A stretch of DNA of 64,000 nt from Euonymus europaeus. Taxonomy: Eukaryota > Streptophyta > Magnoliopsida > Celastrales > Celastraceae. The stretch spans positions 24,040,022 to 24,104,021 of the forward strand of contig OY756967.1 in the NCBI GenBank assembly GCA_963580455.1, written 5' to 3'. The translations under genes and the position numbers were made by a program. The notes beneath the pieces are model-generated. The model did no database searches. It saw nothing but the letters and a program-made list of their open reading frames with translations, and had not been told where the DNA came from. Numbering within the stretch: the first letter of the stretch is position 1; every line of letters starts with the position of its first letter. Of this stretch, positions 22,916 to 34,700 are shown piece after piece.

Positions 22916-23904
22916 CAAGAAAAACACAGAAGCATCCCAACGAATCCTTAAAAAATGAACTCCAAGACCCAACAAAACAGGTAGCCAACCAATAGATCGA
23001 AACACAGGCAAAAACTAATCATCCATCATCCACGCAAAAAGAAGAGAATTGCGATTTGCACCTTGCTTAGCTAAAGAGTCAGCAACATGATTGGAGTCCC
23101 TCCATGTATGAGAAAAAGTGACTGAGGCCAGGAAGTTCTTCAGATTATGAATAGCATGGACATCTTGATCTACAGCCCAAGGGTTAAGAGAATTGCCTCC
23201 AACCCATAAAATAGCATTAAGCGAATCAGATTCCACCATAATTGAACCTCTATCCTGTAAGCCGTGCTGTTTTGATATCTCCAAAGCCAATCTAATAGCT
23301 TTAAGCTCTGCAATATTTGAGTCCACAAGAGAGATGGGACCAGAGAAGATGCACTTAAAATGGCCAACCGAGTCTCGCAAGACTCCCCCCACCCCAGCTT
23401 TTAAGTTTGAAACCGATCCATCCGTGTTCCATTTGTAAGCACCGCGCGGAGGAGCCACCCAGAAAGACAAAGGCTTATGAACTCTCGATATATTAGACCT
23501 GAGCTTCAAACCATCTGATGAAGACAAAAGTTCTGTTCCATTGAAAGGCAAATGAAGGTTTAAAGCTTTTAACCATATCCCAAATCTTATGAAAATTAAA
23601 TAGAACACATTCACCCAATCTACAGGTTTGCTATTAAAAATGGACTCATTTCTTGTAGTCCAGATAGTCCAAATTATTGCTCCAAAAAGCAAGGACCAGA
23701 CCTTTTGCTGTTGTTTACCCACAGCAAACGAAGACCACTGATCAAACAATTTTGACACTGTGTTCGGGAGACACCACTCCTGCCCCCACCAAAAAATAAC
23801 CTTATACCATTATCGTTGACTAATTAATGCCAATCGGCGAACAAGCCTATGATACGTATAGGTGATAGGATAGATGTTACTTTTATATGACTGATAGTAA
23901 TTAT

Positions 23905-24222
23905 GGAGTTAATTACACCTCTGAGTATTCAAAAATTTATCGTGTTTCAATTTAGGTATTGAATCTTGAATTCATTCAATTCAGGAATCAAATTTTTATT
24001 TTTGTTCTGATTCTAATAACTGGATAGGTTTTCACATATTCGATCAGGTAAAACACTTATTATCATAATTTTTTTTTTACTGGAGTGACATCACAATTGA
24101 TGACATGTAATTTTTTCCTTTTAAAAAAAACAAAAAAAAACCTAAAAAGAAGGGACACCTTCTGATTTCACTTTTTCTCCTCTCCTCTCTCTTCATTTTC
24201 TCTTGTTTTTGACTTAGCCATC
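23905..24222. repeat. Left arm of a long inverted-repeat (MULE-MITE-like) element
   Basis: Starting GGAGTTAATTACACC, this arm aligns with the reverse complement of 29570-29852. The clearest part is 23908-24040, where shared stretches include CATTCAATT and TTTTATTTTTGTTC. The GTTAATNRCACTTTTG-type end is common in Mutator-like MITEs. The Gypsy element lies directly inside it. Confidence 0.6.
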
Positions 24223-24641
24223 TGTCTCGAACTGCAAGAATTTTCTAGAGATTTCATGGAAGAAGCCTAGAAACTTCTAGGTCATTCTAGGATTCTCTAG
24301 AGTTTTCTAGAAACTTGTACACATTTCTAGTATTTAGTAAATATTTATGGAAGTATCTAGAAAATGAAATACTTGTATAGAACTTTCTAGAAATAGAACC
24401 CTCTGGAAGTTTGAGGGCCTATATAAGGAGGAGTCCTCCTCATTTGTAAATCATCCAAGAAACTAATAATAAAGACATTCAAGAGTTACAAAATGTTCTC
24501 CACTCTCACACTTTAGGTGTTCTTCCAAATCTTCAAGAAAGCTTCTTGGAAAGGTTTGAGTTAGGCTGACTTGTTACTCGGAGGAGTGTCAATTGCCGCA
24601 CGGAGCGTCGAAGTTTAGTGTGAAACTTTACGCGCGTGACA
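24223..24641 (+). repeat. 5' LTR of the chromovirus
   Basis: It starts TGTCTCGAAC and ends GTGACA just before the primer-binding site. It contains repeated TTCTAGA-like motifs and a TATATAAG promoter box near 24421. The last 16 bases have no counterpart in the 3' LTR. Confidence 0.93.
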
Positions 24642-24643
24642 GT

Positions 24644-24656
24644 TGGTATCGGAGCC
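24644..24656 (+). other. Primer-binding site, initiator tRNA-Met type
   Basis: TGGTATCGGAGCC begins two bases after the 5' LTR. It matches the usual TGGTATCAGAGC plant PBS, with one G in place of A. Confidence 0.85.
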
Positions 24657-24722
24657 AGGTCCGAACTTGAGGGTTCCAGGTTCTTTCCAAAGCTTTGGGT
24701 GGGTGAAGATTTTGTGGAAGAC

Positions 24723-26003
24723 ATGGCTAGTGGTGGATCCAATGTTGATTCAAGTGAAGTAGAGGCCAGGCGTGATAATGTCAAAGGTGGGGGAAAACAA
24801 AAGAAGACACGAGAGCCATCTCAGGATATCCTTGCATCATTAGAAACCCGTGTCCTCAAATTAGAGAACACCGTGGTAACGCAAGGAGAAGTGATAGAGA
24901 AAACAGTAGAACAAGTGGCGGACTTGGAGGTGGCTACCCAAGGAGGTGAATTTTGAGAAGAATTTCAGGCATCATTGGATCGGATTGTTGCGACAATTCG
25001 AGAGGAGATGCGGACTCTCCAAACCAACATGGATGCTTCTATAGCCAAGGTGCATGAAAGGGTAGACACCATCGAGGGACGAATGCTGACCATCGAGGCA
25101 GATGTATCACTATGCAAATTTAAGGTGTCTAAGGACATAGTCGATCCTCCTCTCACACAAAAGATGGATGTGCCCCGACCTAAAGCCTATGCGGGAGTTA
25201 GGAAAGGGAAAGAAGTAGAGAACTTTTTATGGAGCATGGAACTCTACTTCAAGAGTATGAAGATCATGAGTGACGCAGCAAAGATGGATACAGTGCCTCT
25301 GTATCTAACTGACACTGCGGCACTATGGTGGCGAAGATTGAGCGGAGATATGGAACGAGGACTTTTGGAGATAACGACTTGGGAGGAGTTCAAAAAAGCT
25401 TTTAGGGCACAATTTTGCCCAAGGAATCTCGAGGATGAAGCCCGAGGTAAACTTCGCCACCTTACTCATAAAACTAGTATTCCTGATTACGTAAAGGAGT
25501 TTACAGAAATATTACTAGAGATACCGGACTTTCCGGAGAAGGAAGCAAAATTTGCATTTATAGAAGGATTACAACCCTGGGCCAAACTAGAGTTGAAGAG
25601 GAGAAATGTTCAAACCCTCAAAGCTGCGATTGAAGAAGCGAAAAGCTTGACTGAGTATAGGCGAGAAGACAAAACCAAGAATAGCCACAAGGGTGACAAG
25701 GGCAAAGGTGGAGGAGCCACCAAGAGCAACTTCAACAACCGCCAAGAGGGAGTAGGAAAATCCTTTGGAGGTAAGGGGAATGGCAAGGATGCAGGAGAGA
25801 CATCCAAAGTTCCAAGGAAGGGATCCATGTATGTCGGGATAGATGTTGCAGGGACGCAACTCAAAGCTCTGGTGGATTCAGGAGCGACCGACAATTTTAT
25901 GAAGGTCGATGTTGCAGAAAAGCTCGACCTAGAGGTGGTCAAGTCGGGTGGTCAGATCAAGGCAGTCAATTCAAAAGCCTTGCCAACGCCAAGACCAAGG
26001 TAG
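24723..26003 (+). pseudogene. gag-protease region of the chromovirus, broken
   Basis: The frame starts MASGGSN, is interrupted by TGA at 24954-24956, and resumes in the same frame. A retrotransposon Gag domain follows (AALWWRRL near 25320). The tail is Lys/Gly/Asn-rich, and I see no CCHC zinc knuckle. The aspartic protease motif DSGAT is near 25876. The frame then ends early at 26001-26003 after a shift relative to the pol frame. The product is a capsid-protease precursor by family knowledge. Confidence 0.88.
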
Positions 26004-26041
26004 AGCAATGGTCAGGAAACATTAAGTTCACTATCATTCCA

Positions 26042-29000
26042 ATGGATGACTACGACGTAGTACTGGGGTTAGATTGGCAAGATCAGGTAAAGGCCTGTCT
26101 TATACCTTATGCGAACTCTATTATGATTATGGATGATAGTTCTCCTTGCACAGTTCCCGTCTCAAGAGAGGCGCAATTGGGGACCAAGGTATTATCTGCT
26201 ATGCAACTATGCAAGGGATTGAAGAGGGAGGAAGAAACATATCTTGCCGGTTTAAAGGTGGATGAAGGTGTACCCTCTAAAGAGGGTGACATCCCAAAGG
26301 AGATACAAAGAGTACTTAAAGAGTTCCAAGATATAATGCCACCAGAACTTCCAAAGAAGCTTCCACCTAGGAGGGAGGTGGATCATAAGTTGGAATTGGT
26401 ACAAGGTGCGAAGCCACCAGCCATGGCGCCTTATCGCATGGCACCACCCGAGTTAGCAGAATTAAGGAAACAACTCAAGGAATTGCTCGAGGCTGGATTT
26501 ATTCGACCGTCTAAAGCCCCGTATGGTGCACCCGTGTTATTTCAAAGAAAGGCGGATGGGTCGTTAAGGTTGTGCATTGACTACAGAGCACTCAATAAAC
26601 TCACGGTAAAGAATAAATATCCAATTCCACTCATAGCAGATTTGTTTGATCAACTTGTGAGTGCTAGATACTTCTCCAAGTTAGACTTGCGGTCAGGTTA
26701 TTGGCAAGTTCGGATAGCAGAAAGAGATGAAGAGAAGACCGCTTGCGTGACGCGGTATGGCTCCTATGAGTTCTTAGTGATGCCTTTTGGTCTCACTAAT
26801 GCACCGACCACGTTTTGCACGCTCATGAACAAGGTACTCTCTCCATTTCTCGATAAGTTTGTCGTTGTTTATCTAGATGATATTGTTGTGTACAGCCGCA
26901 CTTTGGAGGACCATGTTGAGCACTTGAGAAAGGTCTTCCAAGCTTTGAGAGAGAATGAACTTTATGTCAAGAAGGAGAAGTGCTCGTTTGCACAAGAAGA
27001 GGTACATTTCCTAGGCCACAAAATCCGAGGGGGTCGGATCATGATGGACACAGCCAAGATTCGAGCCATACAGGACTGGGAGCCTCCGACAAAGGTGACA
27101 GAGTTACGATCTTTTTTGGGCCTTACTAACTACTATAGGCGGTTCATCAAAGGGTATTCGAACATCACTACTCCCTTGACAGACATGCTAAAAAAGGCCA
27201 AAGCATGGGACTGGGGGCCTAAATGTCAAAATGCATTTGATAAGTTGAAGAGAGCGATCATGGAGGAGCCGGTTCTAGCCCTTCCTGACTACACAAAGTC
27301 ATATGAGGTGCACACCGATGCCTCTGACTTTGCTATTGGTGGAGTACTAATGCAAGAGGGTCATCTGATTGCATATGAGAGTAGGAAACTCAATGATACT
27401 GAGAGGCGTTACACGGTACAAGAGAAGGAGATGACGGCAATCATTCATTGTCTTCGGACATGGCGGCATTACTTGTTAGGATCAAGGTTCGTGGTAAAGA
27501 CAGATAATGTTGCCACCAGCTACTTCCAAACCCAAAAGAAGTTGTCACCAAAACAAGCACAATGGCAGGACTTTCTTGCGGAATTTGACTATGTGTTGGA
27601 GTACAAACCAGGAAAGGCCAACCTAGTCTCGGATGCGTTAAGCCGCAAAGCAGAGTTGGCGGCCATAAGTCGTCCTGAGTGCCCAATGCTTGATAGGATC
27701 AAAGAAGGCATGGATCAAGATCCTATGGCAAAGAATCTCGTGGAGTATGCTAAGGAGGGAAAGACTAGGCGGTTCTGGCTCAAGAATGGTTCGCTATACA
27801 CTAAGGGGGACAGAGTGTTCGTTCCAAGATGGAGAAATCTTCGACGGGAGATTATCAAGGAGTGTCATGATTCAAAGTGGGCAGGCCATCCAGGTATGCT
27901 TCGGACCATGGCCCTAATTGATGATGGTTATTATTGGCCACGTATGCGGGATGACATAGAAGCCTATGTGAAAACTTGTCTTGTATGCCAACAAGACAAG
28001 GTTGATCTACACCAACCAGCAGAATTGCTTGAACCACTACCTATTCCAGAGCATGCTTGGGAGAGTGTCTCTATGGACTTCATCACTTGTCTACCCAAGT
28101 CAGAAGGATGTGGGACAATTATTGTGGTGGTGGATCGATTCTCTAAATATGTTGTATTCATCCCAGCCTCTCCCGATGTGACAGCAGATGAGACAGCTCG
28201 ATTGTTCCTCAAACATGTGGTGAAGCTCTGGGGAGTGCCTCAAACTATTGTGAGCGATCGAGACCCAAGGTTCACAGGGAGATTTTGGACAGAGTTATTC
28301 AAGATGCTTGGCTCGGAGTTAAACTTTTCCACAAGTTTTCATCCCCAGACCGATGGCCAAACGGAGAGGGTGAACGGGTTGTTAGAACTCTATTTGAGGC
28401 ACTATGTGAGTGCTAACCAAAGGGATTGGGCAAAGTTGTTAGATACAGCATAATTTTCCTACAACCTACATCGAAGTGAGTCGACGGGGAAGAGTCCATT
28501 TGAGCTTGCTATAGGCCACCAACCGTTGACTCCGAACACGGTGGCACTTGGCTACACAGGAAAGAGTCCTACGGTGTACAAATTTGCCAAAGGACTCCAG
28601 GAAGAAACGGATATGGCTCGTGCCCATTTGAGGAAGGCATCACAAAAGATGAAAAAATGGGCCGATCTGAAGAGAAGGGCAGTGGAATTCCAAGAAGGAG
28701 ATCTAGTCATGGTGAAACTCTTGCCTCAACAGTTTAAATCATTGAGGGCAGTGCATAAGGGATTAATAAGACGATATGAGGGGCCGTTCAAAATCATACA
28801 ACGAGTTGGGAAGGTCTCCTATAAGCTAGAGTTGCCGCCAAAGTTGCGGATTCATCCAGTCTTTCATGTAAGTCTCTTAAAGCCTTACCACGAAGATCCA
28901 GATGAACCTCAACGAGGAGTGTCCAAACGGGCACCTACAGCCATGGTAACTTCCTATGAGAAGGAAGTAGGAGAAATCCTCGCGGATCGAGTTATCAGGA

Positions 29001-29152
29001 GGCGAGGCGTGCCGAGCTATAAAGAGTATCTCATTCGATGGAAAGGGGTGCCAGAGAGTGAGGCTAGTTGGGAGCCCGAAGGCTTACTGTGGCAGTTCAA
29101 GGACCACATTGAGCGATTTGAACATGAGAGGACGACGAGGGCGTCGCCCTAA
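26042..29152 (+). pseudogene. pol region of the chromovirus: RT, RNase H, integrase, chromodomain
   Basis: The frame is open to a TAA at 28451-28453 and continues in the same frame to 29152. The reverse transcriptase has YLDD at 26870-26881. RNase H follows (DASDFAIGG near 27317). Integrase has an H2C2 zinc-binding part (about 27865-27995) and D, D and E catalytic positions near 28075, 28258 and 28363. The TAA falls late in the integrase region and fits a CAA to TAA change. A chromodomain at about 28975-29130 (YLIRWKG) marks it as a chromovirus; such domains target insertion to particular chromatin. Confidence 0.93.
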
Positions 29153-29166
29153 TAGGTGGGGGAGCG
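29153..29166 (+). other. Polypurine tract
   Basis: A G-rich run (AGGTGGGGGAG) sits immediately before the 3' LTR and is the expected primer site for plus-strand synthesis. Confidence 0.8.
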
Positions 29167-29569
29167 TGTCACGAACTGCAAGAATTTTCTAGAGATTTCA
29201 TGGAAGAAGCCTAGAAACTTCTAGTTCATTCTAGGATTCTCTAGGGTTTTCTAGAAACTTGTACACACTTCTAGTATTTAGTAGATATTTATGGAAGTAT
29301 CTAGAAAATGAAATACTTGTATAGAACTTGCTAGAAATAGAACCCTCTGGAAGTTTGAGGGCCTATATAAGGAGGAGTCCTCCTCATTTGTAAATCATCC
29401 AAGAAACTAATAATAAATACATTCAAGAGTTACAAAGTGTTCTTCACTCTCACACTTTAGGTGTTCTTCCAAATCTTCAAGAAAACTTCTTAGAAATGTT
29501 TGAGTTAGGCTGACTTGTTACTCGGAGGAGTGTCAAGTGCCGCACGGAGCGTCGAAGTTTAGTGTGAAA
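29167..29569 (+). repeat. 3' LTR of the chromovirus, truncated at its end
   Basis: It starts TGTCACGAAC and matches the 5' LTR without indels for 403 bases, ending GTGTGAAA. The terminal 16 bases, including the CA end, are missing. Confidence 0.92.
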
Positions 29570-29852
29570 TGGGTAGGAAGAAGATGAAGTGTAAATTTTA
29601 AGTGGTTTTTTTGGGTTTATTTTTATTGAGAGTCAAAAAAAAATAAAAAAAATAAGTTACACATCGTCAATAAAAAATTAACTTCCCAATTCCACCTTAG
29701 ATATTAACCTCCTCGAACGGTTGAAAATTTGACAGGTGTAGAATTGGAACAAAAATAAAAGTTTGGTTTCCGAATTAATTGAATGAGTTCAAAGTTCAGT
29801 ATCTGAGTTGGAATACGGTCAATTTTTTAGTATTCAAAAGTGCTATTAACCT
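29570..29852. repeat. Right arm of the inverted-repeat element that holds the chromovirus
   Basis: The reverse complement begins AGGTTAATAGCACTTTTG and follows the left arm (23905-24222) for well over 120 bases at roughly three quarters identity by eye. A weaker T- and A-rich match continues towards the LTR. Confidence 0.6.
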
Positions 29853-31367
29853 ATAACTTATGTTATAATTAAGTGACTAAATGTTCAAATATTATAAAAT
29901 GGCTGTTAATTAAATTGACTCGTGTTACAATTAAGTTTGACTGAGTTTTGATTAGTTAAAATGCTGACATGACACTAAAAATAGACTTTCAAATTAACAT
30001 TTGCTTAGGTAACATTTTAAAAAAAAAATATATGAGGCATAAGAAGATTATTATATATGTCAATAACAACTATTTAATTTTGAAATCATATTATACTTAT
30101 AACAAAATAAGCACTAGCACAAACGCGATCTTGCATGTAATGAAATATATTATAAGCATGTATGATAGGCAATGTTAAGAGAGACAGGTAGTTGCTAAAG
30201 TGATAGATATGTTTATAATAATAAAAAAGAGAGAAGGTTATATATACCACGTAGTTGTGGGTCTTACCTTGATAGCGTGCCTTGTGGAAGACATGTTGAG
30301 AGCAGATGAAGAACGATGGATGGAGGAGACAGTAGTCGTTCGCGTACAAGGATCGATGGAGTATTCTCACATTTTGGGAGCCCTTGTTGTAGGCATGTGG
30401 ATTTTGGAGTGACCAGTTGCTAACTAAAATATTTACAGTAGTAGTCAGCGACAATGTTTAATTAAAATATTAAAATATTTGTAGCGGTCAACATAATGGA
30501 CTATTTTAATTGATCACCTGCGATCACAACCAAGTGCAGGTCATAAATTTTTTACTTGTGGTCACATAAAATTGCAGGTGAAGCCTGATTGCTATAACCT
30601 AAATTAGATAAATTACATTAATTTGTTTGAGAAAATATGTTTTAAATGAATAATACGTTGATTAATATGCTAAATTTCGAATATTTTTGTAAATTAAAAA
30701 ATTTGTTAAATTATAACCATTGATAGCAAAATGAAACCTGACTTGTCAAAAAATAAAATAAAAAAACAGTCAGAAAAATTGGTCCTTCTATAATCCACTT
30801 AGTCTCTCTCATCAATATTTCGCAGCCCAATATATCTGGAGCCCAAATAAGAAACAGACTTACAAAACAGTCCAATTAAAAGAAGCTTGAAAGCCCAACT
30901 TTGAATGTTTAATACCCAAACCCCAATGGGTCAGAAGCGCAAATTCAAAGCAGAGAATAGTCACATTCTACCAAAATTATTTTAATTTCTTTTATTGATC
31001 GTACTCTTTTCCATGTATTTTTTCTCTTAAAATATATATTAGATTTAAAAAAAATTAAATATTCGAACTCAACGTGTAAATATATTTTCAATAAAACTCA
31101 TATTCGATAGCTTTTATTTCAGTAAATTATTTTTACATAACCATAATAGTAAATTAACAACGTATACGCTATCAAAAATTCCGCTCTATCAAACAACAAA
31201 TGATTTATTTGACAGTTTATACATTATCAAAACTTTCATTCTACCTAATGGACACTCGATTTGGTATCATTCGTCGCTGATTAGCGTTTGTCAATTGAAA
31301 AACGTGAATTGCTTGTACTTGTATGCATGTATGTCAAAGAAGGGAGATTAGAGGGCGCTATCGTTTA
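29853..31367. other. Intergenic upstream of anthranilate synthase
   Basis: No gene is supported. At 30519-30592 TCACCTGC and GCAGGTGA form a small imperfect inverted repeat that may be a transposon remnant. At 31018-31090 there is a stretch similar to the arms of the inverted repeat at 46795-47530. The rest is AT-rich and featureless. Confidence 0.45.
30519..30592. repeat. Small imperfect inverted repeat
   Basis: TCACCTGC at the left and GCAGGTGA at the right, each followed inward by a CCA-AAG-like match, could fold into a hairpin. I see no target duplication. Confidence 0.4.
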
Positions 31368-31680
31368 GGCTATGCTTTGATTGAAGATGAGAGAGTTAAG
31401 TAGAGTCAAAAGTGAGCGATTCTAAGTTGTTTGAATTGAGAGTAGTGTTAATGAACAGAAAATATATAATCTTATTTGGATTGAGAAGTTTGAGAAGTAT
31501 ATTTATAACTATTCTATTATAATAATTATAAACCCCACTAGTTGCTTAAAATTGAGATGTTAGAAAATTAGATATTTTAAAAGTAAGGAGGAGAAAAAAA
31601 CTCTCAGTGACCCTCCCTTCAATCTTCCCCTGACTTCACACACCTTCGCTCAACTAGTTCCACTTAATCCAAGCACAGCC
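31368..31680. mobile_element. PIF/Harbinger-like MITE, about 313 bp, next to the ASA start
   Basis: The left end GGCTATGCTTTGATTGAAG pairs with the complement of the right end CTTAATCCAAGCACAGCC. TTTA occurs directly outside both ends (31364-31367 and 31681-31684), compatible with a TTA/TAA-type target duplication. It ends about 74 bases before the anthranilate synthase start codon, so it may supply promoter or leader sequence. Confidence 0.68.
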
Positions 31681-31753
31681 TTTAAGTCTCATGTTTTAGA
31701 ACCGTCACCGGCGGCTCCATTTCTTTGTGCGCAAACTAAAAGGCAGACGCTCT

Positions 31754-34700
31754 ATGGTCATGGAGAAAACCCTAGCAATTAAACCCAGTCCGTTGTTCCC
31801 ATTGACACCCGATATCCCTGTTAATGGAAGTGTTAACATTAACTTTAGCAGCACAGCATCGGTCTCCCGCTCAAGGTCTCTCGCTCTGTATTGCTCGAGC
31901 TCCCGCGTCCGTGCAATCAAATGCTCTTCTCAGTCGTCTTCGTCGTCAGATGGTACCACTCATTTTCATTTCCATCTGTGAACTAAGTCGTGTCGAGTTT
32001 GTACCTGGCTCAAACGCCGATAAGGTGTTTGATTGACGATATATGAATTTTATTTTTACTGTGTGGGTAGTAATTGAAGTGAGGAAATGAAGACGGAGTT
32101 TTGAGGCAATTTAATTTTTAGGATTTGGTTTACCGGACGATGAAGATTTAGCACAGTTTTATCGATTATCTGAATCCTGTTGTCTGTATGGTTGCTGAGA
32201 AATTTCGAAGCAGAAAATGTCGTTGATTGTTAATAAAGTCTTTAGTTATGTTGTTTTTTTAGAAACTAAAGGATGGCGAATGAAAATCTCGGTTATAATA
32301 TCTGAAAAATACATGTATGGAATTTAAAATTCTGTCTTTGTACCCTTCTTGCGCTGAGCAAGCAAAAGGGGTGTTGAAATATTTGGAAACAGAGAGTTTC
32401 AATGACGTTTACTTGCAAGCCTAATACAACGGATGACTGTAAATAATTCAGTTATTGAAATGATTTTGGGGATGTGAGATATTCTTATTTTTCTAAATTT
32501 TTTTATCTAATTTGAGTGTTACATCGTGTTCTATTTTTAATCACTTAGTGTGGGTTTTAATCCCTGTGACCTGATTGATCCAGTTGACCAGCCAGCAAAA
32601 TTTCAAGAAGCTGCCAAGAAGGGGAATTTAGTTCCTCTCTATCGGTGCATATTTTCGGATCATCTAACTCCAGTACTTGCATATCGGTGTTTGGTTAAGG
32701 AAGATGATAGAGATGCTCCCAGCTTCCTTTTTGAGTCAGTTCAGCCTGGTTTGAACGCTTCCGCTATTGTAAGCTCCTCCTAGAACATAATTTCTTTTTT
32801 ATTATTAGGGTATCCAAAGCTATCGGTTTATTCTTATTTGTTTCGGTATCCATGTTAGGGAAGGTATAGTGTAATTGGAGCTCAGCCAAGCATGGAGATT
32901 GTGGCGAAAGAAAACATGGTTACAATCTTGGACCATGAGAAAGGCCTTAGGGAGGAGAAGATTGTGGAGGATCCTATGACGGTTCCTCGCAGTATCATGG
33001 AGGGTTGGAAGCCCCAACTTGTTGATGAACTTCCTGAAGTATTTTCTGGTAAGGGAACTATATTGATACTTGTTCGACAGTTGACACTTTGACCGTTAGA
33101 CGTCTCCATGTATCGTGTTGCATTGTAATATGTTCTCATACGGATCTGTTTTGATGTCTGGAAGAAATAGTTTCTTGAAACGTTTGTGTAATATTTGCCA
33201 GTGTCACGACTATAACTATAGCTCTTTTGTCATCCATATTTTGCTTCCAATTTCTGAACCAACCAATGGGGGGTTTAATTAGATCATGAGGATTCATATG
33301 TTGTGTTTTCAATTTTTGTGGTATATCTCATCAGAAAGAATTAGTAATGTTGGTATTACTGCAAATATCAAGTATTCATGCGAACATCTGAGAACGGAAT
33401 GCAGGACAACATCTAAGAATTAGGTGATTGAGATGGTGTTTGATCTTTTGCCAATTTCACGAACTTCTGAAGTTTTCTTCTTTCATTCTCCATACTTTTT
33501 TTGAGATTCTGGACGCAGAATTACTTATTAGGCTTTTATGATTCATGTGTATTTCTCTATTGCTGGTATCTCCCTGCTAGCAAGTACTTAATTACAGTGC
33601 TGGTGTCAACCCTTCAACGTAAGTTCTGTGAACGGGATGATCATGATGTTGTCTAATCGTGTTGATAAATTCTCTTCCTCACTAGGTGGTTGGGTTGGCT
33701 ATTTCTCATATGATACAGTCCGCTTCGCAGAGAAGAAAAAGCTACCTTTCTCTAGTGCCCCGCCAGATGACAGAAATCTACCTGATGTTCATCTTGGTCT
33801 CTATAATGATGTGCTTGTGTTTGATCATGTAGAGAAGGTACTTTTTAAGTTTACTCGAAAGCCATTTGGTTGTTCTAACTATATATATGATCCAGGATCT
33901 GGAATATTGCCTTAACACTTCTTTCTTTCGCTGCTTTTGTGGTTGGTCATCTTTTTTTTCTTCCATTTTTATGAGTTAATAAGGGAGCAATTTGTTACCT
34001 GTTGACAGAGGAATTGAGTTGAATTTGATAAATTGTTTCTTTTGATGCATATAATTGCTAAGCTTTGGTAATTTTCTCGACCTCAGAAAGCTTATGTGAT
34101 TCACTGGGTGAGATTAGATGCATATTCTTCTGTTGAGGAGGCCTTCAATGATGGAATGGAACGATTGAAAGCTTTTGTAGCTAGAGTTCATGATATAATA
34201 ACGTAAGTTATCATTTTCATTCGTAAATCTTCCACCTCATTCATTTCATTGTTCTAAGTTCTATTTAAAGTGCGTAATTGGGTGTCAATTTCAGACCAAG
34301 GCTACCTGCAGGTTCAATAAAGCTATCAACTCGTCTTTTTGGTCCTAAATTGGATATGTCTAGCATGACAAGCGAAGAATATAAGCAAGCAGTATTGCAA
34401 GCCAAAGAGCATATTCTGGCAGGTGATATTTTTCAAATTGTGTTAAGTCAGCGTTTTGAACGAAGAACATTTGCAGACCCATTCGAAATCTACCGAGCTC
34501 TGAGAATTGTCAACCCAAGTCCATATATGACTTATTTACAAGTTCGCTCACTTTCCTTAGACTATCAGTTTGAAATGTACAGGTGATGTTAGAATTCCGA
34601 AGCACTGTTCTGTATTGTTTTTGTGATCAGGCTAGAGGGTGCATAATGGTTGCTTCAAGTCCTGAAATCCTTACACGAGTAAAGAAGGTAACTGCAGCAA

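Larger units (their letters stand above)
22145..23812 (-). mobile_element. 5'-truncated LINE (non-LTR retrotransposon) with an RNase H domain
   Basis: A minus-strand frame open from about 23806 to 23015 encodes the tail of a zf-RVT region (FWWGQEWCLPNT, then WSLLFGAIIWTIWTTRN) and a plant RVT_3-type RNase H domain. The acidic catalytic positions WNTDGS, AELKAI, VESDS and HVADSLAK are present. The reverse transcriptase and ORF1 are absent, so this is a 5' truncation, as expected from target-primed reverse transcription. The 3' UTR runs to about 22145 and ends with GGTATTCCTCCGTCATAAG, typical of plant LINE ends. I could not find a clear target duplication. Confidence 0.8.
24223..29569 (+). mobile_element. 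Ty3/Gypsy LTR retrotransposon, chromovirus type, decayed
   Basis: The element has a 5' LTR (24223-24641), a tRNA-Met primer-binding site, gag-pro, pol with reverse transcriptase, RNase H and integrase in Gypsy order, a C-terminal chromodomain, a purine-rich tract and a 3' LTR (29167-29569). Coding is broken by a TGA at 24954-24956, a frameshift between about 25960 and 26003, and a TAA at 28451-28453. By manual count the LTRs differ at about 13 of 403 aligned positions, so the insertion is fairly recent. The 3' LTR lacks the last 16 bases present in the 5' LTR, and no matching target duplication is seen. It cannot make its proteins as it stands. Confidence 0.95.

Noticed and set aside
31727..31753. 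Earlier, non-ATG start for anthranilate synthase
   Set aside because: The upstream frame would need a GTG start. The ATG at 31754 gives a normal transit peptide and total length.
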